A stretch of DNA of 18,506 nucleotides. It comes from an uncultured Desulfovibrio sp. GTDB lineage: Bacteria > Desulfobacterota > Desulfovibrionia > Desulfovibrionales > Desulfovibrionaceae. The stretch covers positions 1-18,506 of the forward strand of contig USBZ01000039.1 of NCBI GenBank assembly GCA_900553065.1, given 5' to 3'. A program made the position numbers and the translations under genes. This document shows, piece after piece, positions 7,725 through 14,664 of this stretch. Within the stretch, counting starts at the first letter, position 1. Each line of letters begins with the position of its first letter. The notes beneath the pieces are model-generated. The model worked only from the letters and a program-made list of their open reading frames with translations. It did not search any database and was not told where the DNA came from.

Positions 7725-8414
7725 CTAGCGCACCCTCGCCGTTGCCCAGCAGACCGAAACCTCTTCGGCATGGGCGACAAGCACGTCAAGTTCCGCTTCC
7801 GGCAGAAGTCCTGCAAGACTTCTTCCGGCTCTCCACCTCGCCCTGATGAACGTGGAGCTGATGTCCAGCCTCGGCACAGGCAGGAAGGTGCACTCTCCGC
7901 CGCCAGCCAGACTCACGGTCTCGCGCCCCAGAGGAACGTCCATAGCCGGCGACAGACTCCCCGGCCAGAAGGAACGTATGCTCTCATGAAACACGCTTCC
8001 GTCGTCGCCGTTTCTGGGAACCATCACAAGGTGCGCGAACTTCGGAAGCTCAAGGCCGTGTTTCCAGGTATCCAGCGCTGCAAAGGATTCCGCGCCCATC
8101 ATGAAATACGGCAGAGGCTCCCCGGGGTGACGCCTTCCCCACTCCACAAGCGTACGCCATGTGTAGGAAGGCCCTTCCAGCTCCCCTTCCAGCGTTTCCA
8201 CGCCGAGAAAGGAAATGCCGCGCACGGCGGCGCGCAGAAGTTCCACCCGCAGAGAAAACGGCAGAAGCCCCGCGCTTTCCTTATGAGGCGGCGTTCCGCA
8301 GGGCATGAGCACGACGCGGTCAAGCCCCAGAGCCTCCGCCACCTCCACGGCATGACGCACATGCCCGTTGTGCACGGGATTGAAGGTGCCGCCGAGTATG
8401 CCCGTACCTGCCAT
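7725..8414 (-). CDS. nadD: nicotinate-nucleotide adenylyltransferase NadD
   Basis: NadD adenylylates nicotinate mononucleotide to deamido-NAD in NAD synthesis (cytoplasm). The nucleotidyltransferase signature GGTFNPVHNGHVRHA is at 8-22 with the catalytic HNGH at 15-18. PCGTPPHK (38-45) matches the family's substrate-loop pattern, and ISSTFIR (185-191) is the ISxTxxR motif. The 229-residue length is typical. In the usual YTIDTL stretch the sequence reads YTWRTL (84-89), replacing the family Asp with Arg. It starts 6 bp after the proA stop, with GAGGAAGTAGG upstream, so it is co-transcribed with proA, a common arrangement. It ends in a strong terminator. Confidence 0.92.
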   Translation of the reverse strand: MAGTGILGGTFNPVHNGHVRHAVEVAEALGLDRVVLMPCGTPPHKESAGLLPFSLRVELLRAAVRGISFLGVETLEGELEGPSYTWRTLVEWGRRHPGEPLPYFMMGAESFAALDTWKHGLELPKFAHLVMVPRNGDDGSVFHESIRSFWPGSLSPAMDVPLGRETVSLAGGGECTFLPVPRLDISSTFIRARWRAGRSLAGLLPEAELDVLVAHAEEVSVCWATARVR

Positions 8415-8420
8415 GATCGC

Positions 8421-9689
8421 CTACTTCCTCACCTGGCCCTGCCCGAAGACCACGAACTTGGTGGTGGTCAGCTCCTGCACGCCCATGGGACCGTAGGCAT
8501 GCAGCTTGGACGTGCTGATGCCGATTTCCGCACCGAGTCCGAGCTGTCCGCCGTCATTGAAGCGGCTCGAGGCATTGACCGCAACCATGGAGGCATCCGC
8601 CTCACGCAGGAAGCGCATGGCATTCAGATGATTGGTCGTGCAGATGATTTCCGTATGATTCGAGCCGTACCGGGCGATGTGCGCAAGCGCGTCGTCCATG
8701 TCGTCCACCACGCGCACGGCAAGAATGAGATCATGAAATTCCTGACCGAAATCTTCGGCGGAAGCAGGCACGGCAGAAGATCCGAGCAGCGGCAGCGACG
8801 CTTCATCCGCGCGGAACTCCACTCCGGCAGCGCCGAGTTTTTCCGCCACGCGGGGAAGAAACGCGTCGGCCACGGCTTTGTGCACGAGCAGGCATTCCAG
8901 CGCATTGCACACGCCCGGCCTCTGCACCTTGCCGTTGTATACGATATCCACAGTCTGCTCCAGATCGGCGCTCTCGTCGATGAAGGCGTGACACACGCCC
9001 TTATAATGCTTGAGCACGGGCATGGTCGCCTGACTGGTCACCGCGCGCACCAGCGATTCTCCGCCGCGGGGAATGAGCACATCCACGAATTCATCCAGAC
9101 GGCAAAGCTCGGAAACAGCTTCATGAGACGTAATGTCGATGAACTGCACGGCATCGCCCGGCAGTCCCGCTTCGCTCAGCGCTTCATGCAGAAGCGCGGC
9201 CAGCGCCACATTGGAACGGAGAGCCTCGGAACCGCCGCGCAGGATCACGGCATTGCCCGCCTTGAGGCAGAGAATGGAAGCATCCACGGTTACGTTGGGA
9301 CGCGCCTCGTACACCATCGCCACCACGCCGAGAGGAACGCGCATGCGTCCCACGAGCAGACCGTTGGGACGCTGCCACTGAGAATCCATGGCTCCCACGG
9401 GATCAGGCAGCGCTGCCACATGACGACAGGCTCCGGCCATGTCGGCCAGAATGGCCGGGGTAAGACGGAGTCTGTCCATACGGGGGCCGTCCAGTCCGGC
9501 AAGACGGGCCGCTTCAAGATCTCTGCCGTTGGCTTCGAGAAGTTCGCCTTCTCTTTCTTCCAGCAGGGAAGCCAGTCGCAGCAGCGCACGGGTCTTGGCT
9601 TCGGGACTGGCCGCCGCCATCAGACGGGAAGCCTCTCTGGCCTTTTTTCCGGCAAGACGGACCGTTGCGCCGATCGTCATATCTTCCAT
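8421..9689 (-). CDS. proA: glutamate-5-semialdehyde dehydrogenase (gamma-glutamyl phosphate reductase) ProA
   Basis: ProA reduces gamma-glutamyl phosphate with NADPH to glutamate semialdehyde, the second step of proline synthesis. The 422-residue protein shows the aldehyde dehydrogenase fold: VPLGVVAMVYEARPNVTVDA (118-137), LKAGNAVILRGGSEA (142-156), IPRGGESLVRAV (206-217) and the catalytic cysteine C261 in RPGVCNALE. The C-terminal half includes SNHTEIICTT and ASSRFNDGGQLGLGAEIGISTSKLHAYGPMG, both diagnostic of ProA. The start at 9689 has AAGGAGACAG at good spacing; an ATG at 9713 lies upstream of that site. proB is not in the window. A well-formed promoter lies at 9720-9748. Confidence 0.95.
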   Translation of the reverse strand: MEDMTIGATVRLAGKKAREASRLMAAASPEAKTRALLRLASLLEEREGELLEANGRDLEAARLAGLDGPRMDRLRLTPAILADMAGACRHVAALPDPVGAMDSQWQRPNGLLVGRMRVPLGVVAMVYEARPNVTVDASILCLKAGNAVILRGGSEALRSNVALAALLHEALSEAGLPGDAVQFIDITSHEAVSELCRLDEFVDVLIPRGGESLVRAVTSQATMPVLKHYKGVCHAFIDESADLEQTVDIVYNGKVQRPGVCNALECLLVHKAVADAFLPRVAEKLGAAGVEFRADEASLPLLGSSAVPASAEDFGQEFHDLILAVRVVDDMDDALAHIARYGSNHTEIICTTNHLNAMRFLREADASMVAVNASSRFNDGGQLGLGAEIGISTSKLHAYGPMGVQELTTTKFVVFGQGQVRK

Positions 9690-9719
9690 AAATCTGTCTC
9701 CTTGAAAAAACATGGAGTC

Positions 9720-9748
9720 AGCATACGGATCGGAAAGCCGCCATGCAA
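9720..9748 (-). promoter_or_regulatory. sigma-70-type promoter of proA-nadD
   Basis: On the minus strand a -35 box TTGCAT (9748 to 9743), a 17-bp spacer and a -10 box TATGCT (9725 to 9720) are followed by the proA Shine-Dalgarno and ATG at 9689. The predicted start is near 9713, which rules out the ATG at 9713 as the translation start. Confidence 0.6.
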
Positions 9749-9962
9749 GCGTTTTCCTTTTACATTACGGAAAAAGCATGGCTTCTCCGAACTTCGTTTC
9801 CGTAAAGCACCCGTCCTTCGTCAGCAGAAATTCCCTGTCCATTATCCCTCCCCGTGAAATATCTTCCTCTCCCGCCGTAAAAACAGACGTGCTTTTTTTG
9901 TCTTCTTTTTTGCTGAAACGGCCGTTTTCCACGCAGAGTATCCCTTAAAAGCGGTTTTTCTT

Positions 9963-9991
9963 TTGACATTTATGTCAGTCTTTACTAGCGT
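9963..9991 (+). promoter_or_regulatory. candidate promoter of the TPR-regulator operon
   Basis: A perfect -35 box TTGACA (9963-9968) is followed after 17 bp by TAGCGT (9986-9991), a poor -10 match. The weak -10 and an overlapping palindrome suggest control by a regulator. The leader to the ATG at 10059 would be about 60 nt. Confidence 0.45.
9964..9977. promoter_or_regulatory. perfect palindrome TGACAT-TT-ATGTCA over the -35 box
   Basis: The 6-bp half-sites are exact reverse complements with a 2-bp centre, and the palindrome covers the TTGACA box. Its position suits a repressor. I do not recognise it as the site of a named regulator. A related inverted repeat with the same half-site lies at 16828-16851. 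Confidence 0.45.
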
Positions 9992-10058
9992 GCTTCCATA
10001 CGCCGGAACTTTTCCGGCCTTTCCTTTTGTCCTTTTCTCCATTTTGAAGGAGTCATAC

Positions 10059-10793
10059 ATGGCACAGCGTCCCACCATTCAGAAGCCCACGCCCCTGTCC
10101 GAACCCGCTTTCCGCAAAGGGGCCGATCCCGTCATGGGCGGTGTGAACATTCCCAACTTCAGCGCGGAAATGCAGGCCGAAGTCAGCCCCGAAGCCGCTC
10201 CCCTGTGGAACTTCGTGCTCAATCACGCCCGCAAGATCGCCGCCGGCGTGGTGGTTCTGGTCGTGGCCATTCTCTCCATCGCCGGATGGCAGTGGTACCG
10301 TGAAGAACAGATCGCCGACGCCCGTCTTGCTCTCGGACGCATCATTTCCATTCAGGATCCCGTACGCCGAACCGCCGCTCTGGAAGGTTTCCTGAAGGAT
10401 GCCCCCGCCGCAGTGACCACCTCCGCCCATCTTGAACTTGCCGCTGCCGCCGTGGAAAGCAAGAACTGGGACAAGGCCGCCGCTTCCTATGCCAGCGTGG
10501 CCGAAAACGAAGGCGACTCTCCTCTCGGCTACACGGCCCGTCTGAACCACGCCCAGGTGCTCATGCACAAGGGTGACTTTGCCGCCGCCCGCGACGAATT
10601 CAAGGCTCTTGTGGCCGATACTCCCGCCGAAGTCGTTCCCGTGATCCATCAGCAGGTTGCCGAAGCCGCCGTCGCCGCCGGCGACAAGGCCGGTGCCATC
10701 GCCGCCTACGAGGCCGCCGTAGCTTCCCTGCCTCCCACCGACAAGGAATCCGCCGCCTTCTTCCGTTCCCGCATCGCCGCTCTCAAGAAATAA
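10059..10793 (+). CDS. membrane-anchored TPR protein, YfgM-like
   Basis: The 244-residue protein has a Pro-rich cytoplasmic N-terminus (1-55), one membrane helix at about 60-78 (IAAGVVVLVVAILSIAGWQW) and an Ala-rich helical domain to the end that reads as tetratricopeptide-like repeats (about 87-240; for example SAHLELAAAAVESKNWDKAAASYASVAE and YTARLNHAQVLMHKGDFAAARDEFKALV). The layout matches the YfgM/TPR_21 type, inner-membrane proteins whose periplasmic TPR domain assists envelope protein folding next to SecYEG, although E. coli YfgM is shorter (about 206 aa). The start was set by AAGGAG at good spacing before the ATG at 10059. It lies 27 bp before the regulator gene, so the two are probably one operon. 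The precise role is unknown; a general protein-protein scaffold is the safe reading. Confidence 0.8.
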   Translation: MAQRPTIQKPTPLSEPAFRKGADPVMGGVNIPNFSAEMQAEVSPEAAPLWNFVLNHARKIAAGVVVLVVAILSIAGWQWYREEQIADARLALGRIISIQDPVRRTAALEGFLKDAPAAVTTSAHLELAAAAVESKNWDKAAASYASVAENEGDSPLGYTARLNHAQVLMHKGDFAAARDEFKALVADTPAEVVPVIHQQVAEAAVAAGDKAGAIAAYEAAVASLPPTDKESAAFFRSRIAALKK

Positions 10794-10820
10794 CGTCGTT
10801 CGTACTTCTGGAGCGCTTTC

Positions 10821-12410
10821 ATGTTGCAGCATTCAAACAACGCCGCCAATCAGGATGTCAGCCCATGGCTGGAAACGCTGCGCCTCATCGCCAGCGAAAT
10901 GGGGCCGAAACGCCCTTTCCAAACCAGTCTCACGTCCCTTTTGCGCAAGCTTTCCGAGCGTCACAGCTTTCTGCGTCCTCATATCGTGCTTTTTGATCCC
11001 GAGACCGGTATGCTCCGCCTCAGTCTGGCCGATACGCAGCCCAAAGCAAACCACGCAAGCTATGCCCCCGGCGTGGGCGTTACCGGACAGGTTTTTGCCA
11101 CGGGACGCTCCGTCATTGTGGAAAAACTCAAGGGCGATTCCCTCTTTCTGAGCCTGCTCTTCGAACGTTCCGATGAGGAAATGGAACGACTCTCCTTCAT
11201 TTCCGTTCCCATTCTGGCCCCTGCAGGCGACGGTACGCTCTCGGCCCGCGAAGTCATCGGAACCCTGAACGCCGATACGGAATTCGTGTCGCGTGAAGAT
11301 CTGGAAAAACGTCGTGTCTTCATGGAAGTCGCCGCGGCCCTCATCGCCAATGAAGCCGCCTATATGCAGGAAGCCCTCAGCCGTCAGCGCAGACTTCCCG
11401 GTCAGATGGCTCAGAGCATCGCCGAAGACGAGGACGCCCGGTCCGACTCCGCCTTCATTGCGCAGTCAAAAGTCATGCGCAATATTCTGGAGCAGGCTGC
11501 GCACATCGCCCAGGGACGAGCTCCCGTACTGCTCTGCGGCGAACCCGGCGTAGGCAAGGAACGCCTTGCTGCGCGCATCCATGCCTTCAGTCCGCGCAGC
11601 GACATACCGCTGGTGGTATGCCACTGTGCCGCCCTGCCTCCGGAACGTCTTCAGATAGAACTCTGCGGCTATCAGAAAGGCGCTTTTCTCGGAGCCATGC
11701 AAACGCAGAAAGGTCTTTTCGAACAGGCCAATACCGGCACCATTTTCCTTGACGCCATAGAAGCGCTTACGCCCACGGCTCAGGAAAGCCTGCTGCGCCT
11801 GCTCAAGGAGCATACGGTCGTGCGTCAGGGGGGCGGAGATCCCGTTCCCGTGGATGTGCGGGTCATTGCCGCCACCAGCGCCCAGCTCGACGCGCTCGTG
11901 GAACAGGGCCGCTTTTCCGGCGAGCTGTACGCCCGTCTCAATGTCTGCGCCCTGCACATACCTCCGCTGCGAGAGCGCAGGGAAGATATCGTCCCCCTCG
12001 TGGAACATCTTCTCCTCCGCAGCGCCAATTACCACACGGAAAAAATCAAGCGCATTTCCTATCCTGCGCTGGAGCTGCTCACCCGCTACTTCTGGCCGGG
12101 CAACATCTCCGAACTGAACAGCTGCCTGCAGCGCGCCGCTCAGTACTGCGAGGATCACGTCATCCGTGCCGGAGACCTTCCTCCCTCCCTGCAAACGGCA
12201 GAAAGCACGGCCACGGAAGCGGGGCTTTCTCTGGGAGACGCCGTGACCCGCTTTGAAAAGGAACTGCTTGTCGACGCGCTGATCAAGGCCGGCGGCAACA
12301 TGCTGAAAGCGGCTCGCGATCTCAAGTCCAGCTACCGTATCGTCAACTACAAGGTGAAGAAATACGGTATAGACCCGCATCAGTTCGTGTACCGCAACAA
12401 GAATATGTAA
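10821..12410 (+). CDS. GAF-AAA+-HTH regulator related to sigma-54 activators, with altered key motifs
   Basis: The 529-residue protein has the NifA/FhlA-like plan: a GAF sensor domain (about 25-180, with PGVGVTGQVFATGRSVIVE), a linker, an AAA+ domain (about 210-455) and a C-terminal Fis-type helix-turn-helix (about 490-517, GGNMLKAARDLKSSYRIVNYKVKKYGI). Walker A is intact (GEPGVGKE, 240-247). The GAFTGA loop that contacts sigma-54 reads GAFLGA (287-292). Walker B, normally FLDEI, reads FLDAI, so the glutamate is Ala312. The first arginine finger is replaced (FSGELYARL, S366; R372 is kept). The sensor II motif GNIREL reads GNISEL (S430). The family requires these residues for ATP turnover and sigma-54 remodelling, so the protein is probably a DNA-binding regulator that no longer activates sigma-54 in the usual way. 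CTGGAG lies 7 nt before the ATG. Confidence 0.87.
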   Translation: MLQHSNNAANQDVSPWLETLRLIASEMGPKRPFQTSLTSLLRKLSERHSFLRPHIVLFDPETGMLRLSLADTQPKANHASYAPGVGVTGQVFATGRSVIVEKLKGDSLFLSLLFERSDEEMERLSFISVPILAPAGDGTLSAREVIGTLNADTEFVSREDLEKRRVFMEVAAALIANEAAYMQEALSRQRRLPGQMAQSIAEDEDARSDSAFIAQSKVMRNILEQAAHIAQGRAPVLLCGEPGVGKERLAARIHAFSPRSDIPLVVCHCAALPPERLQIELCGYQKGAFLGAMQTQKGLFEQANTGTIFLDAIEALTPTAQESLLRLLKEHTVVRQGGGDPVPVDVRVIAATSAQLDALVEQGRFSGELYARLNVCALHIPPLRERREDIVPLVEHLLLRSANYHTEKIKRISYPALELLTRYFWPGNISELNSCLQRAAQYCEDHVIRAGDLPPSLQTAESTATEAGLSLGDAVTRFEKELLVDALIKAGGNMLKAARDLKSSYRIVNYKVKKYGIDPHQFVYRNKNM

Positions 12411-12454
12411 CCATCGTTCCCCGCATCGGAATCGATACAGGGAATCACACGTTC

Positions 12455-12490
12455 AGAGACGCCGGAAGTCTGCTTCCGGCGTCTCTTTTT
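12455..12490 (+). terminator. strong intrinsic terminator after the regulator gene
   Basis: A perfect 14-bp stem (12455-12468 with 12473-12486) closes a TCTG loop and runs into a T-tract (CTCTTTTTCTTG), about 45 bp after the stop codon. It ends the TPR-regulator operon. The opposite strand has no U-tract, so it is probably one-directional. Confidence 0.95.
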
Positions 12491-12633
12491 CTTGTTTCTC
12501 CGCGAAGGAGTCATAAAAAAGCATGAAGAACGGCCCGTCATTGCCTGGGGCTTCACGATCGGAAGCACGCGGGCATGGCAGAATGAAACAGACTTGATGC
12601 GCCCCGGCATATTCTTTCCGATGCGAAGACGCC

Positions 12634-13971
12634 TCATACCATGGCTGAAAACAGGAACAACGAATGCATGCCCGCCATAAGGGCAATAAAACAACGCTCC
12701 GCCATGCCTGAAGATCCCATCCCCAACCATGTCATGCACAGGCCTCCATGTCTGCAGGAATTCACGCAGTCCCGACACAGCGTACAGGAAAGTCCGGGAC
12801 TTCCGGTCTCAAGACGCTTTTTGTCGAGCGCCCCGTAACGGCAAACTCGGATACAAGCTCCACACGAGGTGCATCGGGAGGTTCGATGTATGCGCCAGAA
12901 GGAAAGACGACCGAGAAGGCAGGCAAGCAGACCGAGCGGACAAATCATGGTGCAGTAGCAGGCCCAGCCCCTTTTACGACTGACGAAAAGGGCCGCGGGA
13001 ACCATGAGAAAACCGAGCATTACACCGCTGCTCACTGCCGCCGCAAGAGGCGCATGCATGAGCAAAAGCAGCATCGTGACTCCGCACACCGCGGCCAGAG
13101 AAACGACACGCCAGCGTATCGGTCCGGGATGAGGCGAAGGTCGTGCCGATGTGGCGGCCCATGCATCCCAGGAACCGAAGTAACACAAATGACTGCACCA
13201 CGCGGATCCGGCAAGCAGTACGGAAACCATGAAAAGAACAGGCATGAATCCCGCCGTCCCCCGATACAGCATTCCGGCAACAATGACTCCGGGCACGGGA
13301 ATGTGCAAGGCTCCGGTCATGGCAAAGATCGACCAGCCCGCCGCAGCCAGAACAAACTGTCCGAAGAATACCACGGAAAACAGTCGCCATATCTGCAATC
13401 TCATACGATTCGCAGCGTTTTTCCCGGCAAGGCGTCCACAGACCCACGCCCCCCAGAATCCGGCAGCCAGCCCCTGCACCATGCCGAATCCGGGAAGAAT
13501 TCTTTCCAGAAGTAAAAGATGCGGGGCAAGATGCGCCATGAAGAAAAGCGGTACGGAGGCAAGAACAAAGCTTGAGGCCTGCATGACGGCCATGTCTCTG
13601 CCCCGTGCAAACCACGCACGCCCCGGCCCGGTCCACGCAAGAAACGCCGCGATCACAGTAAAGCCCGATACGCCGAGCAGAATGGCCGCAAGACGCATCC
13701 ACGGTGCCCCGGCGGCAAGCCGGATGTGAACAAGCATCTGCGTGGTAAACGCCCACTCTCCGGCCAGAAAAACCAGTGCAGCGGCAGACAGGGGCCTCAT
13801 CCATGCCCGGCGTGAAAAACACGCCGCACTCCACATCAGACACACAAGCGCACCGCCCATGCCTCCCGCACGCCACAGGTGCGCAGCTCCAAGAATGAAC
13901 GCTGCAGCAACGACTGCGGGTACAGTCCAGCCCCACGCTCCATATTCTCTGCTCATGCCGCTCTGCGTCAT
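12634..13971 (-). CDS. polytopic membrane protein with two [4Fe-4S] ferredoxin motifs (NapH/NosR-like)
   Basis: The 445-residue protein is mostly membrane-embedded, with about ten or more hydrophobic helices. Two Cx3C elements sit at helix ends, CSHLC (259-263) and CYCTMICPLG (338-347), like the Cx3CP motifs of the Fer4_5/NapH/NosR/CcoG class; the first has Tyr instead of Pro. Two ferredoxin motifs follow: CTSCGACIRVC (367-377) and CTLCRDCVNSC (396-406). Neither is followed by the usual CP, which weakens confidence in two standard clusters. A last hydrophobic helix ends the protein (about 424-445). Such proteins pass electrons between membrane quinol and periplasmic or cytoplasmic partners. 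ATG 13971 has GGAGGA 8 nt upstream, so it was preferred over in-frame starts at 13980 and 13992. It is divergent from nrfHA, a possible electron-transfer link by position only. Confidence 0.82.
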   Translation of the reverse strand: MTQSGMSREYGAWGWTVPAVVAAAFILGAAHLWRAGGMGGALVCLMWSAACFSRRAWMRPLSAAALVFLAGEWAFTTQMLVHIRLAAGAPWMRLAAILLGVSGFTVIAAFLAWTGPGRAWFARGRDMAVMQASSFVLASVPLFFMAHLAPHLLLLERILPGFGMVQGLAAGFWGAWVCGRLAGKNAANRMRLQIWRLFSVVFFGQFVLAAAGWSIFAMTGALHIPVPGVIVAGMLYRGTAGFMPVLFMVSVLLAGSAWCSHLCYFGSWDAWAATSARPSPHPGPIRWRVVSLAAVCGVTMLLLLMHAPLAAAVSSGVMLGFLMVPAALFVSRKRGWACYCTMICPLGLLACLLGRLSFWRIHRTSRCTSCGACIRVCRYGALDKKRLETGSPGLSCTLCRDCVNSCRHGGLCMTWLGMGSSGMAERCFIALMAGMHSLFLFSAMV

Positions 13972-14510
13972 GATTATCATCCTCCATCTCAAAGCAGGTT
14001 AAGGGAGAGCCCTCCAGACTCTCTATGGCGCAACATTCGTCAGGAGCATTCTCCCCCGACTCTCATCAGGAGTTCCGCGTGCACGCCTCGGCCGTTCTCT
14101 ATCCGCCTGCCCAACGCGGGCAGCTCCGCCCCTGGCGTTCCGCAGATTCTGTCTCTGCCGTCATGTCCGTGGATGCGTCGCCTCAAAAACTACGCGTGGA
14201 TTTTGGCAGAAGCATTTCCACAGCCCGAGAAAAATAGCGCCTGCCTCCCCTGCTCCCGAAACGCCGATCCATCGTCTATCCCTCAACAATGCAGAACGTT
14301 TCCAGTCGGATTTCTTTACGGCAATCACCACTGCCCGACATCCTGCCGCGTCTCCCTGCTCTTCGCTGAAAAAACAGTTCTGGCAGGGGCACAACAGACC
14401 TGAACGAAGCTTTCTCGCTATCTGAAACTCCGATTCTTCCGAACTTTAAACAACATGCGCTCAACTCTGCAACGCACAGTACAAAGATAGGAGCACTATC
14501 GACGTTTGAC

Positions 14511-14526
14511 TGTGACTTTCGTCATA
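14511..14526. promoter_or_regulatory. possible second, weaker CRP/HcpR-type site
   Basis: TGTGA-N6-TCATA differs from the TGTGA-N6-TCACA pattern by one base in the right half-site. Its centre is 70 bp upstream of the strong site, close to seven helical turns, which would suit cooperative or tandem binding. Confidence 0.3.
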
Positions 14527-14579
14527 TTCAGCGGGAAAAAGCTCGTTTTTCTGTAATTTTTTATCATCCCCCTTATTTT

Positions 14580-14597
14580 TTGTGATTAAAATCACAG
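14580..14597. promoter_or_regulatory. CRP/FNR-family operator (HcpR-like) upstream of nrfHA
   Basis: TGTGATT-AA-AATCACA (14581-14596) is a perfect palindrome that fits TGTGA-N6-TCACA. With its flanks it reads TTGTGA-N6-TCACAG, one base short of the HcpR consensus TTGTGA-N6-TCACAA known from Desulfovibrio nitrosative-stress genes. Its centre (14588.5) lies about 41.5 bp before the predicted transcription start near 14630, the classical position for a class II activator. The regulator itself is not in the window. Confidence 0.75.
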
Positions 14598-14617
14598 TTC
14601 TTTTTCTCCTCAGCTGA

Positions 14618-14623
14618 TATAGC
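14618..14623 (+). promoter_or_regulatory. -10 box of the nrfHA promoter
   Basis: TATAGC (or the overlapping GATATA at 14616) lies 22 bp after the palindrome. No -35 box of normal quality is present, and the palindrome occupies that place, as expected for an activator-dependent promoter. The leader to the nrfH ATG would be about 35 nt. Confidence 0.5.
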
Positions 14624-14664
14624 AAAAGGGCCGTGTTTCTTTTCATAACCCAGGGAGGAGAGTG

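Larger units (their letters stand above)
9690..10058. other. divergent regulatory region between proA and the TPR gene
   Basis: This 369-bp region holds the proA promoter on the minus strand and a separate promoter with a palindrome for the plus-strand TPR gene. The middle part (about 9750-9960) is T-rich and has no supported coding sequence; short open frames there lack ribosome binding sites and recognisable protein sequence. Confidence 0.6.
13972..14664. other. long intergenic region upstream of nrfH
   Basis: Nearly 700 bp separate the divergent Fe-S membrane protein and nrfH. The right end (about 14500-14664) is AT-rich and holds the nrf operator and promoter. The left part (about 14000-14450) is GC-richer and has open frames on both strands (for example 14025-14237 plus, 14161-14394 minus, 14276-14464 minus), but none has a ribosome binding site or recognisable protein. 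It could be long leader sequence, an undetected small RNA or a decayed gene; nothing stronger can be said. Confidence 0.5.

Noticed and set aside
7647..9857. 736-codon open frame on the plus strand
   Set aside because: It runs antisense through nadD and proA, both complete with family motifs; the product is His/Arg/Gly-rich without domains. It is a by-product of GC-rich third positions.
11466..12380. 304-codon minus-strand open frame
   Set aside because: It is antisense to the AAA+ and HTH part of the regulator gene; no recognisable protein.
12515..12544. minus-strand terminator for the Fe-S membrane protein gene
   Set aside because: A T6 run is present, but the preceding stem (GCATGA with TCA-T-TGC) has a bulge and a large loop; too weak to call.
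14025..14464. small proteins upstream of nrfH
   Set aside because: Several overlapping frames on both strands are open, none with a Shine-Dalgarno or domain.
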